Shown here piece by piece: positions 1-12,621 of a DNA stretch of 64,000 nt. Each line of letters starts with the position of its first letter. The stretch's first letter is position 1. The position numbers and the translations under genes are program-made. The DNA comes from Marinobacterium ramblicola (lineage in GTDB: Bacteria; Pseudomonadota; Gammaproteobacteria; Pseudomonadales; Balneatricaceae), in the NCBI RefSeq assembly GCF_019084545.1, contig NZ_JAHREP010000005.1, positions 1 to 64,000 on the forward strand, written 5' to 3'. Below the pieces are notes generated by a model. The model had not been told where the DNA came from. It did no database searches and saw only the letters and a list, made by a program, of their open reading frames with translations.

Positions 1-388
1 TTTTACCAAAGCGCTGGGACGGATCAAGGAGTGGTGCCGAAAGAATCGACATCAGGCGGTACGCGAGCAGTGGAAAATGCTGAGGCAGAAACTGGAAGGA
101 CACTACGGATACTACGGGATAGCCGGGAATGCGGCGAGTCTTGGACGTTTTCGTACCGAGGTGGTGCGGCTGTGGCACAAGTGGCTCAGTCGTCGCTCCC
201 AGAAGGCCTGGCTCGACTGGTCCACTTTCCCGCGGTTGCTGAAGCGCTACCCGCTGCCCCCGCCGCGCATGATTCGTCGGATCCACCGTTCGGTAGTGAA
301 ACCGTAGTTTCGAGGAGCCGGATGCGTCAATCGCGCACGTCCGGATCTATGGGGGGCAGGGGAACGTAAGTTCCTCGGTCTACCCGAC
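1..388 (+). mobile_element. Group II intron, 3' end (domain IV ORF tail, domains V and VI)
   Basis: A domain V-like hairpin of 34 nt starts with GAGCCG at 315 and closes at about 348. Its arms CCGGA and TCCGG pair, and it carries the usual GAG start. Domain VI follows, with an AGGGGAAC/GTTCCTC stem around 358-377, and the intron most likely ends with CTACCCGAC at 380-388. The order ORF stop, domain V, domain VI, 3' splice site is diagnostic of these retroelements. Only the 3' end is in the window. The insertion lies about 80 bp upstream of a diguanylate cyclase gene. Confidence 0.8.
2..307 (+). CDS. ltrA: Group II intron reverse transcriptase/maturase, C-terminal fragment
   Basis: The open frame enters from the left edge and ends at 307, leaving 101 residues. 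They match the C-terminal maturase (X) and DNA-binding region of group II intron-encoded proteins: the GHYGYYG motif, an arginine/tryptophan-rich stretch with LWHKWLSRRS, and the ending LLKRYPLPPPR. The full protein promotes splicing of its own intron RNA and target-primed reverse transcription into DNA. The stop codon lies only a few bases before intron domain V, as expected for a reading frame looped out of domain IV. The N-terminal reverse transcriptase domain lies outside the window, so activity cannot be judged. Confidence 0.9.
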   Translation, partial: FTKALGRIKEWCRKNRHQAVREQWKMLRQKLEGHYGYYGIAGNAASLGRFRTEVVRLWHKWLSRRSQKAWLDWSTFPRLLKRYPLPPPRMIRRIHRSVVKP

Positions 389-427
389 TGCCCGAGACGG
401 TCTGAACGGGCCGAGGCCGGTTCGGTG

Positions 428-436
428 TGTTATAAA
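428..436 (+). promoter_or_regulatory. Candidate extended -10 promoter of the diguanylate cyclase gene
   Basis: TGTTATAAA fits an extended -10 element (TG-N-TATAAT type). It lies about 33 bp before the ATG at 469 and 40 bp after the inferred 3' end of the group II intron. I see no good -35 element. A ribosome site GGGAGG precedes the start codon. Confidence 0.35.
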
Positions 437-468
437 CAGCCACTGGACCTGTCCCGGGAGGCGGATGA

Positions 469-1797
469 ATGAAACTGCGTACCAAGTTGACGCTGTTGAT
501 GTTGCTGGTGGGCGTAATTGCGGCGATGCTGGTCGGCGGCATCGCCTACTGGTTGCTGATGCGTGACTTCCAGCAATCGGTGCAGGATCAGGCGTTCGAT
601 CACTTCCAGGCCGATGTCAGAGCCTACCTGAGCCAGTATGGCTCCTGGGAAAACGGGGTAACGCGGGAACCCTTTCCCCTGTTCGTGCGGCGCACGCGGA
701 TGCAGCTGCCGCCGTTGCTGAATCCAGGGATGCCGCGGCCCTTTGACGCAAGGGGCGCGCACCCCGGCCCATTGCCGGGTGATACCAGGCCGGATCCACG
801 GGCGATGATGGGTGGTGTCGGGCCGGAGGATGGCGCCGGTCTTGCACGCGGTGGCGTGGCGCCGTTTCTGTTTATGCTCACCGACCCGTCTGGGCGGGTG
901 GTGAAACCCGGTGGCGACTTTCGGTCGGGGGAACAGATCGATGACGCCCTGCGGGACAGTGCACGACCCATTGAGATGGATGGGCGGGTTGTGCTGTTGG
1001 CGGTTCCGCTTGGCGACCCGAATCTGACCATACAGGATCTGAGCTACCTGGCGGCCATGCGCAACGCCCTTGGCTACGGCCTGGTTGGCGCCTCGCTCCT
1101 GGCACTGCTGCTCGGTGTACTGTTCAGCCGTCGCGTCTGTGGGCGGGTGTATGAGCTGATCTCGGCTGTGCATGCCATGCGTGCCGACGGTGAGCTGGAG
1201 CAGGAGGTGCCGGTACGCAGCAAGGATGAGATCGGCGAGTTGGCCGAGGCCTTCAACCGCATGAGCCGGGAGCTGGCCGGCGCGCACGCGGAGATGCGCG
1301 AGGCGGCGGTGCGCGATCCGCTGACCCAGCTGCACAACCGGCGTTACTTCAACGAGCAGGCGGCGCTCGCGTTCGAACAGGCGGTGCGCTACGACCAGCC
1401 GTTATGCGTGATGATCGCCGACCTCGATCACTTCAAGCAGATCAATGACACTTTCTCCCACGGTGTGGGCGACGAGGTGCTGAAGCGGGTGGCGCAGCTG
1501 CTGCAGCAGAGTATCCGCAAAAGCGATATCCTCGCCCGTCACGGTGGTGAGGAGTTCGTGATCCTGTTCCCGCAGACCTCGCTGCAGCAAGCTTATGAGC
1601 GTTGCGAACAGCTGCGTCAGCAGATCGAGGCCAGCGACTGGCAGCAGGTGCACCCAAACTTGCGGGTAACCCTGAGTATCGGCCTCAACGATACGCTGGC
1701 GCTGGGCAGCATCGAAAAGATGCTCAGCGCGGCGGACGAGGCGCTATATGCGGCCAAGCGGGCCGGACGCAATCGCATCGAACCGGCGGCCGCCTGA
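469..1797 (+). CDS. Membrane-bound diguanylate cyclase (HAMP-GGDEF)
   Basis: 442 residues. One membrane segment lies at about 8-30, a proline/glycine-rich periplasmic region follows, a second membrane segment lies at about 199-220, then a HAMP linker and a C-terminal GGDEF domain (about 282-438). The active-site loop reads GGEEF at 359-363, with the metal-binding DLDHFKQINDTFSH motif upstream. An intact RxxD product-inhibition site (R350-D353) sits five residues before the loop. This predicts an active c-di-GMP synthase controlled from the periplasm and subject to feedback inhibition. The periplasmic region matches no sensor family I recognise. The gene stands alone and converges on the DUF1566 gene 15 bp away. 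Confidence 0.9.
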   Translation: MKLRTKLTLLMLLVGVIAAMLVGGIAYWLLMRDFQQSVQDQAFDHFQADVRAYLSQYGSWENGVTREPFPLFVRRTRMQLPPLLNPGMPRPFDARGAHPGPLPGDTRPDPRAMMGGVGPEDGAGLARGGVAPFLFMLTDPSGRVVKPGGDFRSGEQIDDALRDSARPIEMDGRVVLLAVPLGDPNLTIQDLSYLAAMRNALGYGLVGASLLALLLGVLFSRRVCGRVYELISAVHAMRADGELEQEVPVRSKDEIGELAEAFNRMSRELAGAHAEMREAAVRDPLTQLHNRRYFNEQAALAFEQAVRYDQPLCVMIADLDHFKQINDTFSHGVGDEVLKRVAQLLQQSIRKSDILARHGGEEFVILFPQTSLQQAYERCEQLRQQIEASDWQQVHPNLRVTLSIGLNDTLALGSIEKMLSAADEALYAAKRAGRNRIEPAAA

Positions 1798-1812
1798 TAT
1801 CGCCCCCGGACC

Positions 1813-3231
1813 TCAGCGCACGCAACGCACGTAGTTGTCGACCCTGATCTCGTCGCGCTGGCCGCCCTGGGAGCTGCGTCTCTGTACGCTGCTGTCCTTG
1901 GGGTCGCTGCGCTGGGCGCCGGCGCCATGTACGTCTATCCCCTCCGTTGAGGTGCACTTGCCGAAGCAGATGTAGTCCGCCTGCTGGATATTGTCGCCGT
2001 GGGTGGTCGAGGACCAGAACCAGCCGCGGTGATCCTGCTGGCGAAAGACACTGAGATCGAGCGCCGGGTCGTGGTGAGTGTAGTCGACGATACTCTGCAG
2101 CTCCTTGATATTGGGCAGACGCCAGTCGCTATGCCCCGCCAGATCAAGCTCTTCGCAGTAAGTGAGTGCTTGCTGCCAGTTGCGGGCGCGGCCGTCGTCG
2201 CTCTGCTGCCAGGTCAATGCACTGGCGCGGTCGGTCACCGTGCCGTTGCCGTTGTCGACGAAGTCATTCGCGCCCCAGCTCTCCCCGCGCACGCAGCGGT
2301 AGAACAGCTCCGACCGGCCCCCATCGGTCGGTGCCTGCTTGATATGGCCATCGAGAAAGTTCATGAAGAACGCCGCTTCCACACCTTTGCGATCCCAGTG
2401 GTCGCCGCTGTACAGCGTCGCGGACCAGGTCTGACCCATCATGTCGGTGGTGTGGGTGCTGGCGAAGGGATCGTCTTGCAGGATCGAGGCGTCGGGCTCG
2501 CGGATCTCGAACACCTCGTCCAGATAGGGGCGACGGCCCACCGAACCACGGAAATCGGCGATGGAGAACAGCTCCTTGATCGACGGCAGGCGCCAGTCGG
2601 TAAACCCACCCAGCGCCAGCTGTGCGCAGGCTTGCTGTGCCGCTGGCCAGCTCAGGCGATCGGCGTTATGCGCCTGCTGCCAGATCAGGCCGGTGATCCG
2701 GTCGCTGACGATGCCATCCTGCACTGCGTAGCTCGGTCCGGCACCGGCATACTGCGCATCCTGGCCGAAAAACGCCTGGCCCGGTTGTGGGCAGTCGATC
2801 ATGCCGCGGGTGTCGAAACAGCTGCCCTGCTGCGTGTCGGGAATACGGCTGGTCACCTGCCGGGCCTTGTCGTCGGTGCTGGCGATATCGGCGCCCATCG
2901 GTGCGCCCTGGTGGCCCGATGCGCCAGCGCGGTCGTTACCGAACCGGGCGGAGGGCTGCTTGGCTTGGGCGGGTCCGAAGTTGGGGCTCATCCTGCCGGC
3001 TTGATTGTCGCCTGCAGGAGCGTGGCCGGCGAAATCGGGTACGCAGATTAGGCCTTCGGGTACCTGGTGACAGCTACCGCTGATCTGGCCGTGCGGTGCC
3101 CGGAAGCTGCACTGGTCTCCCCGGCTCTGCCCGCGGCAAGCCTCAATCGCCTGGGGAGGTGGACCGCCTGCCGGCGGCTGGGCGTTGGCAAAAGCGGTGG
3201 CCAGTAGCAGGGCGAACAGTCCTTTTTTCAT
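1813..3231 (-). CDS. Secreted DUF1566 (Lcl C-terminal-like) repeat protein
   Basis: 472 residues with a clear signal peptide (MKKGLFALLLATAFANA). Two tandem DUF1566 modules occupy about 170-315 and 325-471. Both contain the family signature: a T/SDR...L.WQQ start, a central TDWRLP or SDWRLP with IKELxSI, and a late YRCVR or YVRCVR end. The domain is common in secreted and surface proteins of environmental proteobacteria and resembles the collagen-binding Lcl tail of Legionella, but its function here is unknown. Several cysteines suggest periplasmic disulfides. The first 150 residues are Gln/Gly/Pro-rich and probably unstructured. It converges on the diguanylate cyclase gene, which does not prove a link. 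Confidence 0.8.
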   Translation of the reverse strand: MKKGLFALLLATAFANAQPPAGGPPPQAIEACRGQSRGDQCSFRAPHGQISGSCHQVPEGLICVPDFAGHAPAGDNQAGRMSPNFGPAQAKQPSARFGNDRAGASGHQGAPMGADIASTDDKARQVTSRIPDTQQGSCFDTRGMIDCPQPGQAFFGQDAQYAGAGPSYAVQDGIVSDRITGLIWQQAHNADRLSWPAAQQACAQLALGGFTDWRLPSIKELFSIADFRGSVGRRPYLDEVFEIREPDASILQDDPFASTHTTDMMGQTWSATLYSGDHWDRKGVEAAFFMNFLDGHIKQAPTDGGRSELFYRCVRGESWGANDFVDNGNGTVTDRASALTWQQSDDGRARNWQQALTYCEELDLAGHSDWRLPNIKELQSIVDYTHHDPALDLSVFRQQDHRGWFWSSTTHGDNIQQADYICFGKCTSTEGIDVHGAGAQRSDPKDSSVQRRSSQGGQRDEIRVDNYVRCVR

Positions 3232-3632
3232 CTGTGATCCTTGGTTCGTGCAGCGACGGTATGGGCGGATGACCTATTGGTTACTGTCGGTCTGGGTTTG
3301 CGTGTGTATCGCCCAGTCTATAAAAACAGCGTCGTTAATGGTTGCCGCTATCATAGGAGGTATGAGCGAATAGGGAGAAGCCAGTGGAGGCAACTTTACA
3401 AAAGTTTTGCATTTCATGGCGTTGAAGGCGGGCTTGGGCGGCCGGAGTTCAAGGCTTGAGCCTTAGGGATGTGGCCGGATATGAGGCGCAGGCGGTGCTC
3501 AACCAGCGCATGGATGGCATCACCGAGGCGATCTTCGAGCTGGAGAAGATGACCGAGTTCAAGCGTTAGCGTCGCTACCGTTTTCCATTAGGGTGCCGTA
3601 TGAAGGCTGAAGTATCGTCAACCCAGGAGCGA
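3232..3632. other. Intergenic region with a possible gene remnant
   Basis: 401 bp between two minus-strand genes. It must hold the promoter of the DUF1566 gene and the 3' end of the kinase transcript, but I see no clear terminator hairpin. On the plus strand there is a strong Shine-Dalgarno sequence (AGGAGG) at about 3355 directly before ATG AGC GAA TAG, and a 48-codon open stretch at 3426-3569 (see separate entry). Confidence 0.5.
3426..3569 (+). pseudogene. Possible C-terminal remnant of an unidentified protein
   Basis: A 47-codon open stretch with protein-like composition (it includes NQRMDGITEAIFELEKMTEF, an amphipathic helix-like end) closes with TAG at 3567. An in-frame stop lies just upstream at 3423 and there is no convincing start. 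A strong ribosome site about 70 bp upstream leads into a three-codon ORF. Together this looks like a decayed gene, but the evidence is compositional only. I do not recognise the family. Confidence 0.2.
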
Positions 3633-6512
3633 TTATTCAATCTGGTCGAGTGCTTTCAGGATGGCAGCATAATCGAAATTCTCGGCGAGATGACTAAGCC
3701 TCTTTTGCAGCTGTTTATCATGCGTGGTGCACCGTTGGATGGCGGCTTTTATGCGGTCGATTTCCAGGCTTTCGAGTGCGTCGGTAAGATTTCTGCGCAG
3801 ATCAAGTGGCAGAGATTCCAGCATATCCGGGGTTAAACGGTCGTCATCTTGCTGATCTGCTGGCGCTGTTTCTCGGATAAATTCGACACCCAGGTGACTG
3901 GATAAGCAGTCGTAGATCTCGCCTGCACGGAACGGTTTGCGCAGGTAGTCGTCCATGCCGCCTGCGAGCATCTCGTCGCGCTGCTCGCGGAAGGCGGACG
4001 CGGTGAGCGCGACGATCTTCACCTCCCGGCCGCCGGGGAGTTCGCGGATGTGACGCGTCGCTTCCATGCCGTCCATCACCGGCATCCTCCGGTCCATCCA
4101 GATAAAGTGCGGCTGCCACTCCTGGAACAGCTCCACCCCCTGCCGGCCGTTTTCGGCGATCCTGACCTGGAAGCCGACCGACTCCAGCAGTTGGGACAGC
4201 AGCAGTTGGTTGTCGCGCTGGTCTTCGACGATCAGCACGCGGTAGGGTGGTTGTCCGGGAGCCAGACCGACCACTCGGCCCGCGTCGGTCTGCTGTGGCT
4301 TGACGATATCTTCGGCCTTCGCCTTGCTCAGCGGCAGGTCGATTCGGAACAGCGAGCCCTTGCCCTGCTCGCTCTGCAGGTCGATATGGCCGCCCATCAT
4401 CTGCACGAACTGGCGGGTGATGGTCAGACCCAGGCCGGTGCCCTTGCTGCCGGCTCGTTCGCCCACCTGCACGAAGGGGTCGAAGATATGCCGCTGCTCT
4501 TGTGGCGTGATGCCGCAGCCGCTGTCCTTGACATCGATCAGCAGGTGGGTCCTCGAGTTCTCCTTGGTGCCCAGGCGGATGGTGACGCCGCCCTGGTCGG
4601 TGAACTTCAGCGCGTTGCCGACCAGGTTGACCAGGATCTGGCGCAGGCGCGCCTCGTCGCCGACGATGTAGTGCGGGAACAGGGAGGTCTGGTCGATGTT
4701 CAGGATCAGGTTCTTCTCCTCGGCACGCAGCTGCATCATGTCGGTGACGTCGCGTACCAGGGCGCCGAGGTCGAACGGGGCGTTTTCCAGCTCTACCTGA
4801 CCGGCCTCGATCTTGGACATATCCAGCACATCGTTGATCAGACTCAGCAGGTGCTGACCGCTCCGGCAGATGATGTCGTTGTTCTTGCGCAGGCTTTCCG
4901 ACAACGAGGGATCGCGTGACATCAGGCTGGAAAAACCGAGAATGGCGTTCAATGGCGTGCGCAGCTCGTGACTCATATTGGCCAGAAATTCGCTCTTGGC
5001 CTTGTTGGCGCTTTCGGCATCGGCAATGGCTGTCTTCAGGCTATCGGTGTATTGCTGCAGTTTCTCCTTGGTCTTCTCCACCTCTTTCAGTGCGCCCTCC
5101 AGCTCTTGGGTGCGCAGCTTGACGCTGATCTCGAGGTTGTCGTTCATCTCCTTGAGTTCCAGATGCGCCCTCTCCAACGCCGCCTCTCGCGCGTTGATCT
5201 CTTTGGACATAGTGTTGAACTGGTGAGCCAGGAGGCCGATCTCATCCTGTCGTGCTTCATCAAGCGCGATGGAAAAATCACCGGATGCAATGCGATTGGT
5301 AGCGTCCATCAACCGGGTCAGAGGCTGGGCGACCTGCCTCTTGAGGAAGAAGTAGAGGATCGATATCTCCAGCAGCAGGGCGAAAAGGCCAATGATCAGA
5401 ATAAAACTGGCGGTCTTGAACGCTCCGCTCGAAATAATGGATTTTGGAAACACGGCAACCAGGTACCAGTCGGGACCATCCAGCCGCGTAATGCCCAGAT
5501 ATTCATCATCCAGCGTGTTATCAACGACACCTGCCCCGTTCTGGATACTGAGTTCGTATATGCGTTTCAGATTCGGATTATTGGCTTCGAGGATCGGAAA
5601 GTTTCCACCCTGAGCTTGGATGGCATCCATGAACTTAGGATGCGCGATGAGTTTTCCGCCGGCATCGAATATAAGATTGTAGGTGCCCTCCAGACGTTGA
5701 GTGATGGTGCGCTCGAAAAGTTCATGCAGCAGAATATCGGTGCTGACGGAGAGTATATGTTTATCGTTGGATATAACCGGCGTGGTGGATGATACCATCC
5801 AGTTGTCCGCGGCATAGTCGTAATACAGGTTGCTCCAGCTGGGTGTCGCGTCTGTTTGAGCGGCATCGTCAATGACGACAATATCGTCACCATTCTTGGT
5901 GTTCAGCGTCAGTTTTGCGTTGATCTCCCAAAAACCCGCTTTTAATCCCCAAGGGGTGTCTGGCCAGTACATGAATATGCCGTTTTCGGGGAAGCTGACA
6001 TACAGGTTTACAAAGCGGTTATGCCATGCCGGGCCATACTGGGCCAGCATGTCATAGGCGATGGCAAGCGTGCGCTGAAAGGTTTGAGGAAAAGCCGAGC
6101 TGGCATCGTTGCCGCTGCCCAGGGTGCTGATGACGCCGGTGATGGCGTCGCGTTGAAAGAAACGATCGGCTATGCGCAAGGTGCCATCGAAATGCCGGTA
6201 GAAAAGGCTATCCAGCTTTTCACCGGGATTATCTATTGTCTGCTGTTCAAGGCGTCTGATTAAATCAGCGGAGAAGGCTTTTTGATTGTCCACGGCTAGC
6301 GTAAAGGGGAAGCTTTCCCGTATGCCGCGCTGGTGTATATACTCTCCCAGATCTTCAAGCGCCCTGGTTTTCAGGCTGGAGAATACATAGATATACGTGA
6401 TGACCGTGATACTGAAAACTGCGACGGATATTCCGATGCTTATCTTTATGAGACTCCCTTTGGTCAGGGATCGCTTATAGTTTGAGCTTTTTGTCATGCC
6501 CGTCTCATCCAT
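3633..6512 (-). CDS. Hybrid sensor histidine kinase with periplasmic Cache-type sensor
   Basis: 959 residues. A membrane segment lies at about 22-46, a large periplasmic Cache-like domain at about 50-375, a second membrane segment at about 375-397, then HAMP and a coiled coil. HisKA follows, with the phospho-accepting His515 in MSHELRTPLNAIL, then HATPase (N box NLVGNALKF, G1 DSGCGI, G2 GTGLGL) and a receiver domain with phospho-acceptor Asp807 (FIWMDRRMPVMDG). The last 75 residues are helical and resemble the tail of the propeller kinase at 8612. No separate Hpt protein is visible nearby. The gene starts 24 bp after the second substrate-binding protein gene, so it is probably the last gene of that operon. 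An alternative ATG lies five codons inside. Confidence 0.92.
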   Translation of the reverse strand: MDETGMTKSSNYKRSLTKGSLIKISIGISVAVFSITVITYIYVFSSLKTRALEDLGEYIHQRGIRESFPFTLAVDNQKAFSADLIRRLEQQTIDNPGEKLDSLFYRHFDGTLRIADRFFQRDAITGVISTLGSGNDASSAFPQTFQRTLAIAYDMLAQYGPAWHNRFVNLYVSFPENGIFMYWPDTPWGLKAGFWEINAKLTLNTKNGDDIVVIDDAAQTDATPSWSNLYYDYAADNWMVSSTTPVISNDKHILSVSTDILLHELFERTITQRLEGTYNLIFDAGGKLIAHPKFMDAIQAQGGNFPILEANNPNLKRIYELSIQNGAGVVDNTLDDEYLGITRLDGPDWYLVAVFPKSIISSGAFKTASFILIIGLFALLLEISILYFFLKRQVAQPLTRLMDATNRIASGDFSIALDEARQDEIGLLAHQFNTMSKEINAREAALERAHLELKEMNDNLEISVKLRTQELEGALKEVEKTKEKLQQYTDSLKTAIADAESANKAKSEFLANMSHELRTPLNAILGFSSLMSRDPSLSESLRKNNDIICRSGQHLLSLINDVLDMSKIEAGQVELENAPFDLGALVRDVTDMMQLRAEEKNLILNIDQTSLFPHYIVGDEARLRQILVNLVGNALKFTDQGGVTIRLGTKENSRTHLLIDVKDSGCGITPQEQRHIFDPFVQVGERAGSKGTGLGLTITRQFVQMMGGHIDLQSEQGKGSLFRIDLPLSKAKAEDIVKPQQTDAGRVVGLAPGQPPYRVLIVEDQRDNQLLLSQLLESVGFQVRIAENGRQGVELFQEWQPHFIWMDRRMPVMDGMEATRHIRELPGGREVKIVALTASAFREQRDEMLAGGMDDYLRKPFRAGEIYDCLSSHLGVEFIRETAPADQQDDDRLTPDMLESLPLDLRRNLTDALESLEIDRIKAAIQRCTTHDKQLQKRLSHLAENFDYAAILKALDQIE
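3907..4990. repeat. Long direct repeat, copy A (shared with 8883-9966)
   Basis: This stretch encodes the HisKA-HATPase-REC half of the Cache-type kinase and is nearly the same DNA as 8883-9966 (offset 4976). Between 3964 and 4244 I find a single mismatch in 281 bases; the rest differs only by scattered substitutions. The identity extends through synonymous sites, so it is more than protein conservation. Confidence 0.85.
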
Positions 6513-6536
6513 GCCGGATCCACGCGTTCATCCCAC

Positions 6537-7493
6537 TTAGTCCAGCAGGGTCGACAAGGGCGGAGGTGTCTTGATTCCCAGGCGCTTGCCTATTCTGGGA
6601 TTGAAGAACAGCTTGCCTTTCTTGTTGCGTGTCAGCGGTATCTTGCCGGGTGAAACACCTTCAAGCACCTTGAGGGCAGCCTGGGCCGCCCAGGTTCCCT
6701 GTTCGCTTGGAATATTGGCCACGCCCAACAGCGCATAGGGCATGACCCAGCTGTTCCAGGTGCCGACGGGTATTCTGGTGTTCTCCTCGACAAACCTTAT
6801 GGCTTCCGCGTCGTTCCAGCCGCTGATACCGACGTGGTTAAGCATGATCGCCATATCGACTTCGTTCTGAAGTTCGATAAACATATCCTTCCACTCCTGG
6901 TAGTTCCGTGCGAAGTAAGCCTTTTTATACGATATACCCAGGCGATCTCGGTGATTTTGAAACTCCTTTCTTGCCGTTAGGGTGTTGGCCGAAATGAACC
7001 CGATACTGTCGCCTTTTGCATAGTATTTCAGGTCCTTTATGATCTCCGGAACCAGCGTCACCTCGACCATCCCGGTGATATTCATGGTCGGAAAACCATA
7101 GACGGACGCATCCCAGTTTACGGCGCAGAAGATAACGGGGGTATTCGAGTCTTTCAAATAGGGAACGACGACGTACTTCGATGCATTATCGTCACTGGCG
7201 ATCACCACATCGGGCTCGAACTCATCGATGGCCGCTTTTACCCCCAAGGCCGCCGATTTAATGAATGCTTCGGATGTGTTGCGTTTGGTGTCCATATGGA
7301 CAATCTTCAGTTCTACCGCGGTGTTATTCAGTACATCTCTGGCACCCTGTATAATGCCATCGCTCCACTCGAAACCCTGATGATAGGAGTCGATGAACAG
7401 TATCTTTTTGCCGGCGTGATCCCCTTGGGCCATTGTCGCTATCGAGAACACCCATAGAAGGGTAACGGTTATGAGGCGCAGGGGGCTGATCAT
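6537..7493 (-). CDS. Periplasmic ABC-type substrate-binding protein (second paralogue), no transporter nearby
   Basis: 318 residues with a signal peptide ending near TMAQG. The body shows the two-lobed periplasmic binding protein fold of the ABC_sub_bind (PF04392-like) group: FIDSYHQGFEWSDG at the start, DVVIASDDNASKYVVV and PVIFCAVNWD in the first lobe, and IPSEQGTWAAQAALKVLEG near the end. It is clearly paralogous to the adjacent 321-residue protein. No permease or ATPase gene is near. Its position between the propeller kinase and the Cache kinase suggests that it presents a ligand to a sensor instead of feeding an importer; the ligand is unknown. Its ribosome site overlaps the stop codon of the upstream paralogue. 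Confidence 0.85.
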   Translation of the reverse strand: MISPLRLITVTLLWVFSIATMAQGDHAGKKILFIDSYHQGFEWSDGIIQGARDVLNNTAVELKIVHMDTKRNTSEAFIKSAALGVKAAIDEFEPDVVIASDDNASKYVVVPYLKDSNTPVIFCAVNWDASVYGFPTMNITGMVEVTLVPEIIKDLKYYAKGDSIGFISANTLTARKEFQNHRDRLGISYKKAYFARNYQEWKDMFIELQNEVDMAIMLNHVGISGWNDAEAIRFVEENTRIPVGTWNSWVMPYALLGVANIPSEQGTWAAQAALKVLEGVSPGKIPLTRNKKGKLFFNPRIGKRLGIKTPPPLSTLLD

Positions 7494-7496
7494 GCT

Positions 7497-8462
7497 CTAT
7501 TCCTGTTCGATAACAATGGAGCCGGCAGGAGCTGTATCGATGCCGAATTTTTTGCCGAGTTTAAGGTTGAAATACAGTTTTCCCTGCTTATTGTGTGTAA
7601 TGGGTATCTTGGTGGGTGGCGTTCCATCCATAATCTTGAGCGCGGCCTGAGCAGACCACCTTCCCTGCTCCTCCGGTATTTTTATGATACCCAGTAGCGA
7701 GAACTGCATCATCCACTCGTTATTGGTGCCTGTCGGTATCCTTGAATTGTTCTCCACGAACTCGAGTGCTTTTTGATTATCCCAGTCGGGTATTCCGGCA
7801 TTATTTAATATTATGGCCATATCCACATTGTCTTGAAGCTCCAGGTACATCCTTTTCCATTGTTCAAAACTGTCTACCAGGTATATCTGGTCGTACTTGA
7901 TATTCAGTCTGTCGGTATGATTCTGAAGATTCTTTTGGCTGGTCAGCGTGTTGTCTCCAAGATATCCGATCCTGTTGCCTTTTGCGTATCTGCCCAGCTG
8001 TTTTATGACCTGGGGCATCATCGAGATCTCGACCATACCGGTTGTATTGTCATAGGGAAAACCATACTCCGAGGTATCCCAATTGAGGCCACAGAAGACG
8101 AAGGGCAGATCGGCATTCTTGTAGTAGGGCATGACCAGATACTTGGAGGCATTGTCGTCGCAGGCGATCACCACATCCGGTTTGAAACGCTCGATCTCCG
8201 CCTTGGCGCTCAGGGCCGCGGTGTTCTTGAATGATTCCGATGTATGTCGCTTGGTGTCCATCTCGATTCGTTTCAGTTCGATACCGGTATCCTGGAACAC
8301 CTCCTCGATCCCCCGTGCGACACCGTCGCTCCAGGTGTAACCGGCGTGGTAGGAGTCTACATAAATAACCTTTTTGCCTGCATACTGGCCATCCGCATTT
8401 GCCAGCATGGAAACGTGTGTGATGAAAAGAGCAGAGGCTATACCGAATATTCGCTTAGTCAT
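7497..8462 (-). CDS. Periplasmic ABC-type substrate-binding protein (first paralogue)
   Basis: 321 residues with signal peptide MTKRIFGIASALFITHVSML...ANA. It is collinear with the next gene and shares its landmarks: YVDSYHAGYTWSDG, DVVIACDDNASKYLVM, PFVFCGLNWDTSEYGFP and IPEEQGRWSAQAALKIMDG. It belongs to the same PF04392-like periplasmic binding group. The two genes are three bases apart and arose by tandem duplication. The conserved WSDG, DDNASKY and EQG(R/T)W blocks probably line the ligand cleft, so the two proteins may bind related ligands. Transport partners are absent, which points to signalling. 149 bp separate it from the propeller kinase gene upstream. Confidence 0.85.
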   Translation of the reverse strand: MTKRIFGIASALFITHVSMLANADGQYAGKKVIYVDSYHAGYTWSDGVARGIEEVFQDTGIELKRIEMDTKRHTSESFKNTAALSAKAEIERFKPDVVIACDDNASKYLVMPYYKNADLPFVFCGLNWDTSEYGFPYDNTTGMVEISMMPQVIKQLGRYAKGNRIGYLGDNTLTSQKNLQNHTDRLNIKYDQIYLVDSFEQWKRMYLELQDNVDMAIILNNAGIPDWDNQKALEFVENNSRIPTGTNNEWMMQFSLLGIIKIPEEQGRWSAQAALKIMDGTPPTKIPITHNKQGKLYFNLKLGKKFGIDTAPAGSIVIEQE

Positions 8463-8611
8463 GGCTACCTGTCCTGTCCCTGATCCGGCCTTGAATAATC
8501 GGGTGTGAACTGTATCGACTACTCTTTCGGCTCTGGCGCACTAAGTATAGCCATATAAACAACTTTTCCGGCGGGACGGCTCGGTGTCCATGCAGGGTTC
8601 GATCAGGATAC

Positions 8612-12607
<3,996 letters not shown>

Positions 12608-12621
12608 GCTGTCCTCTGCTT

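Noticed and set aside
6537-8462. The binding protein pair as part of an ABC importer
   Set aside because: No permease or ATPase gene lies in the cluster or elsewhere in the window; the neighbours are all signalling genes.
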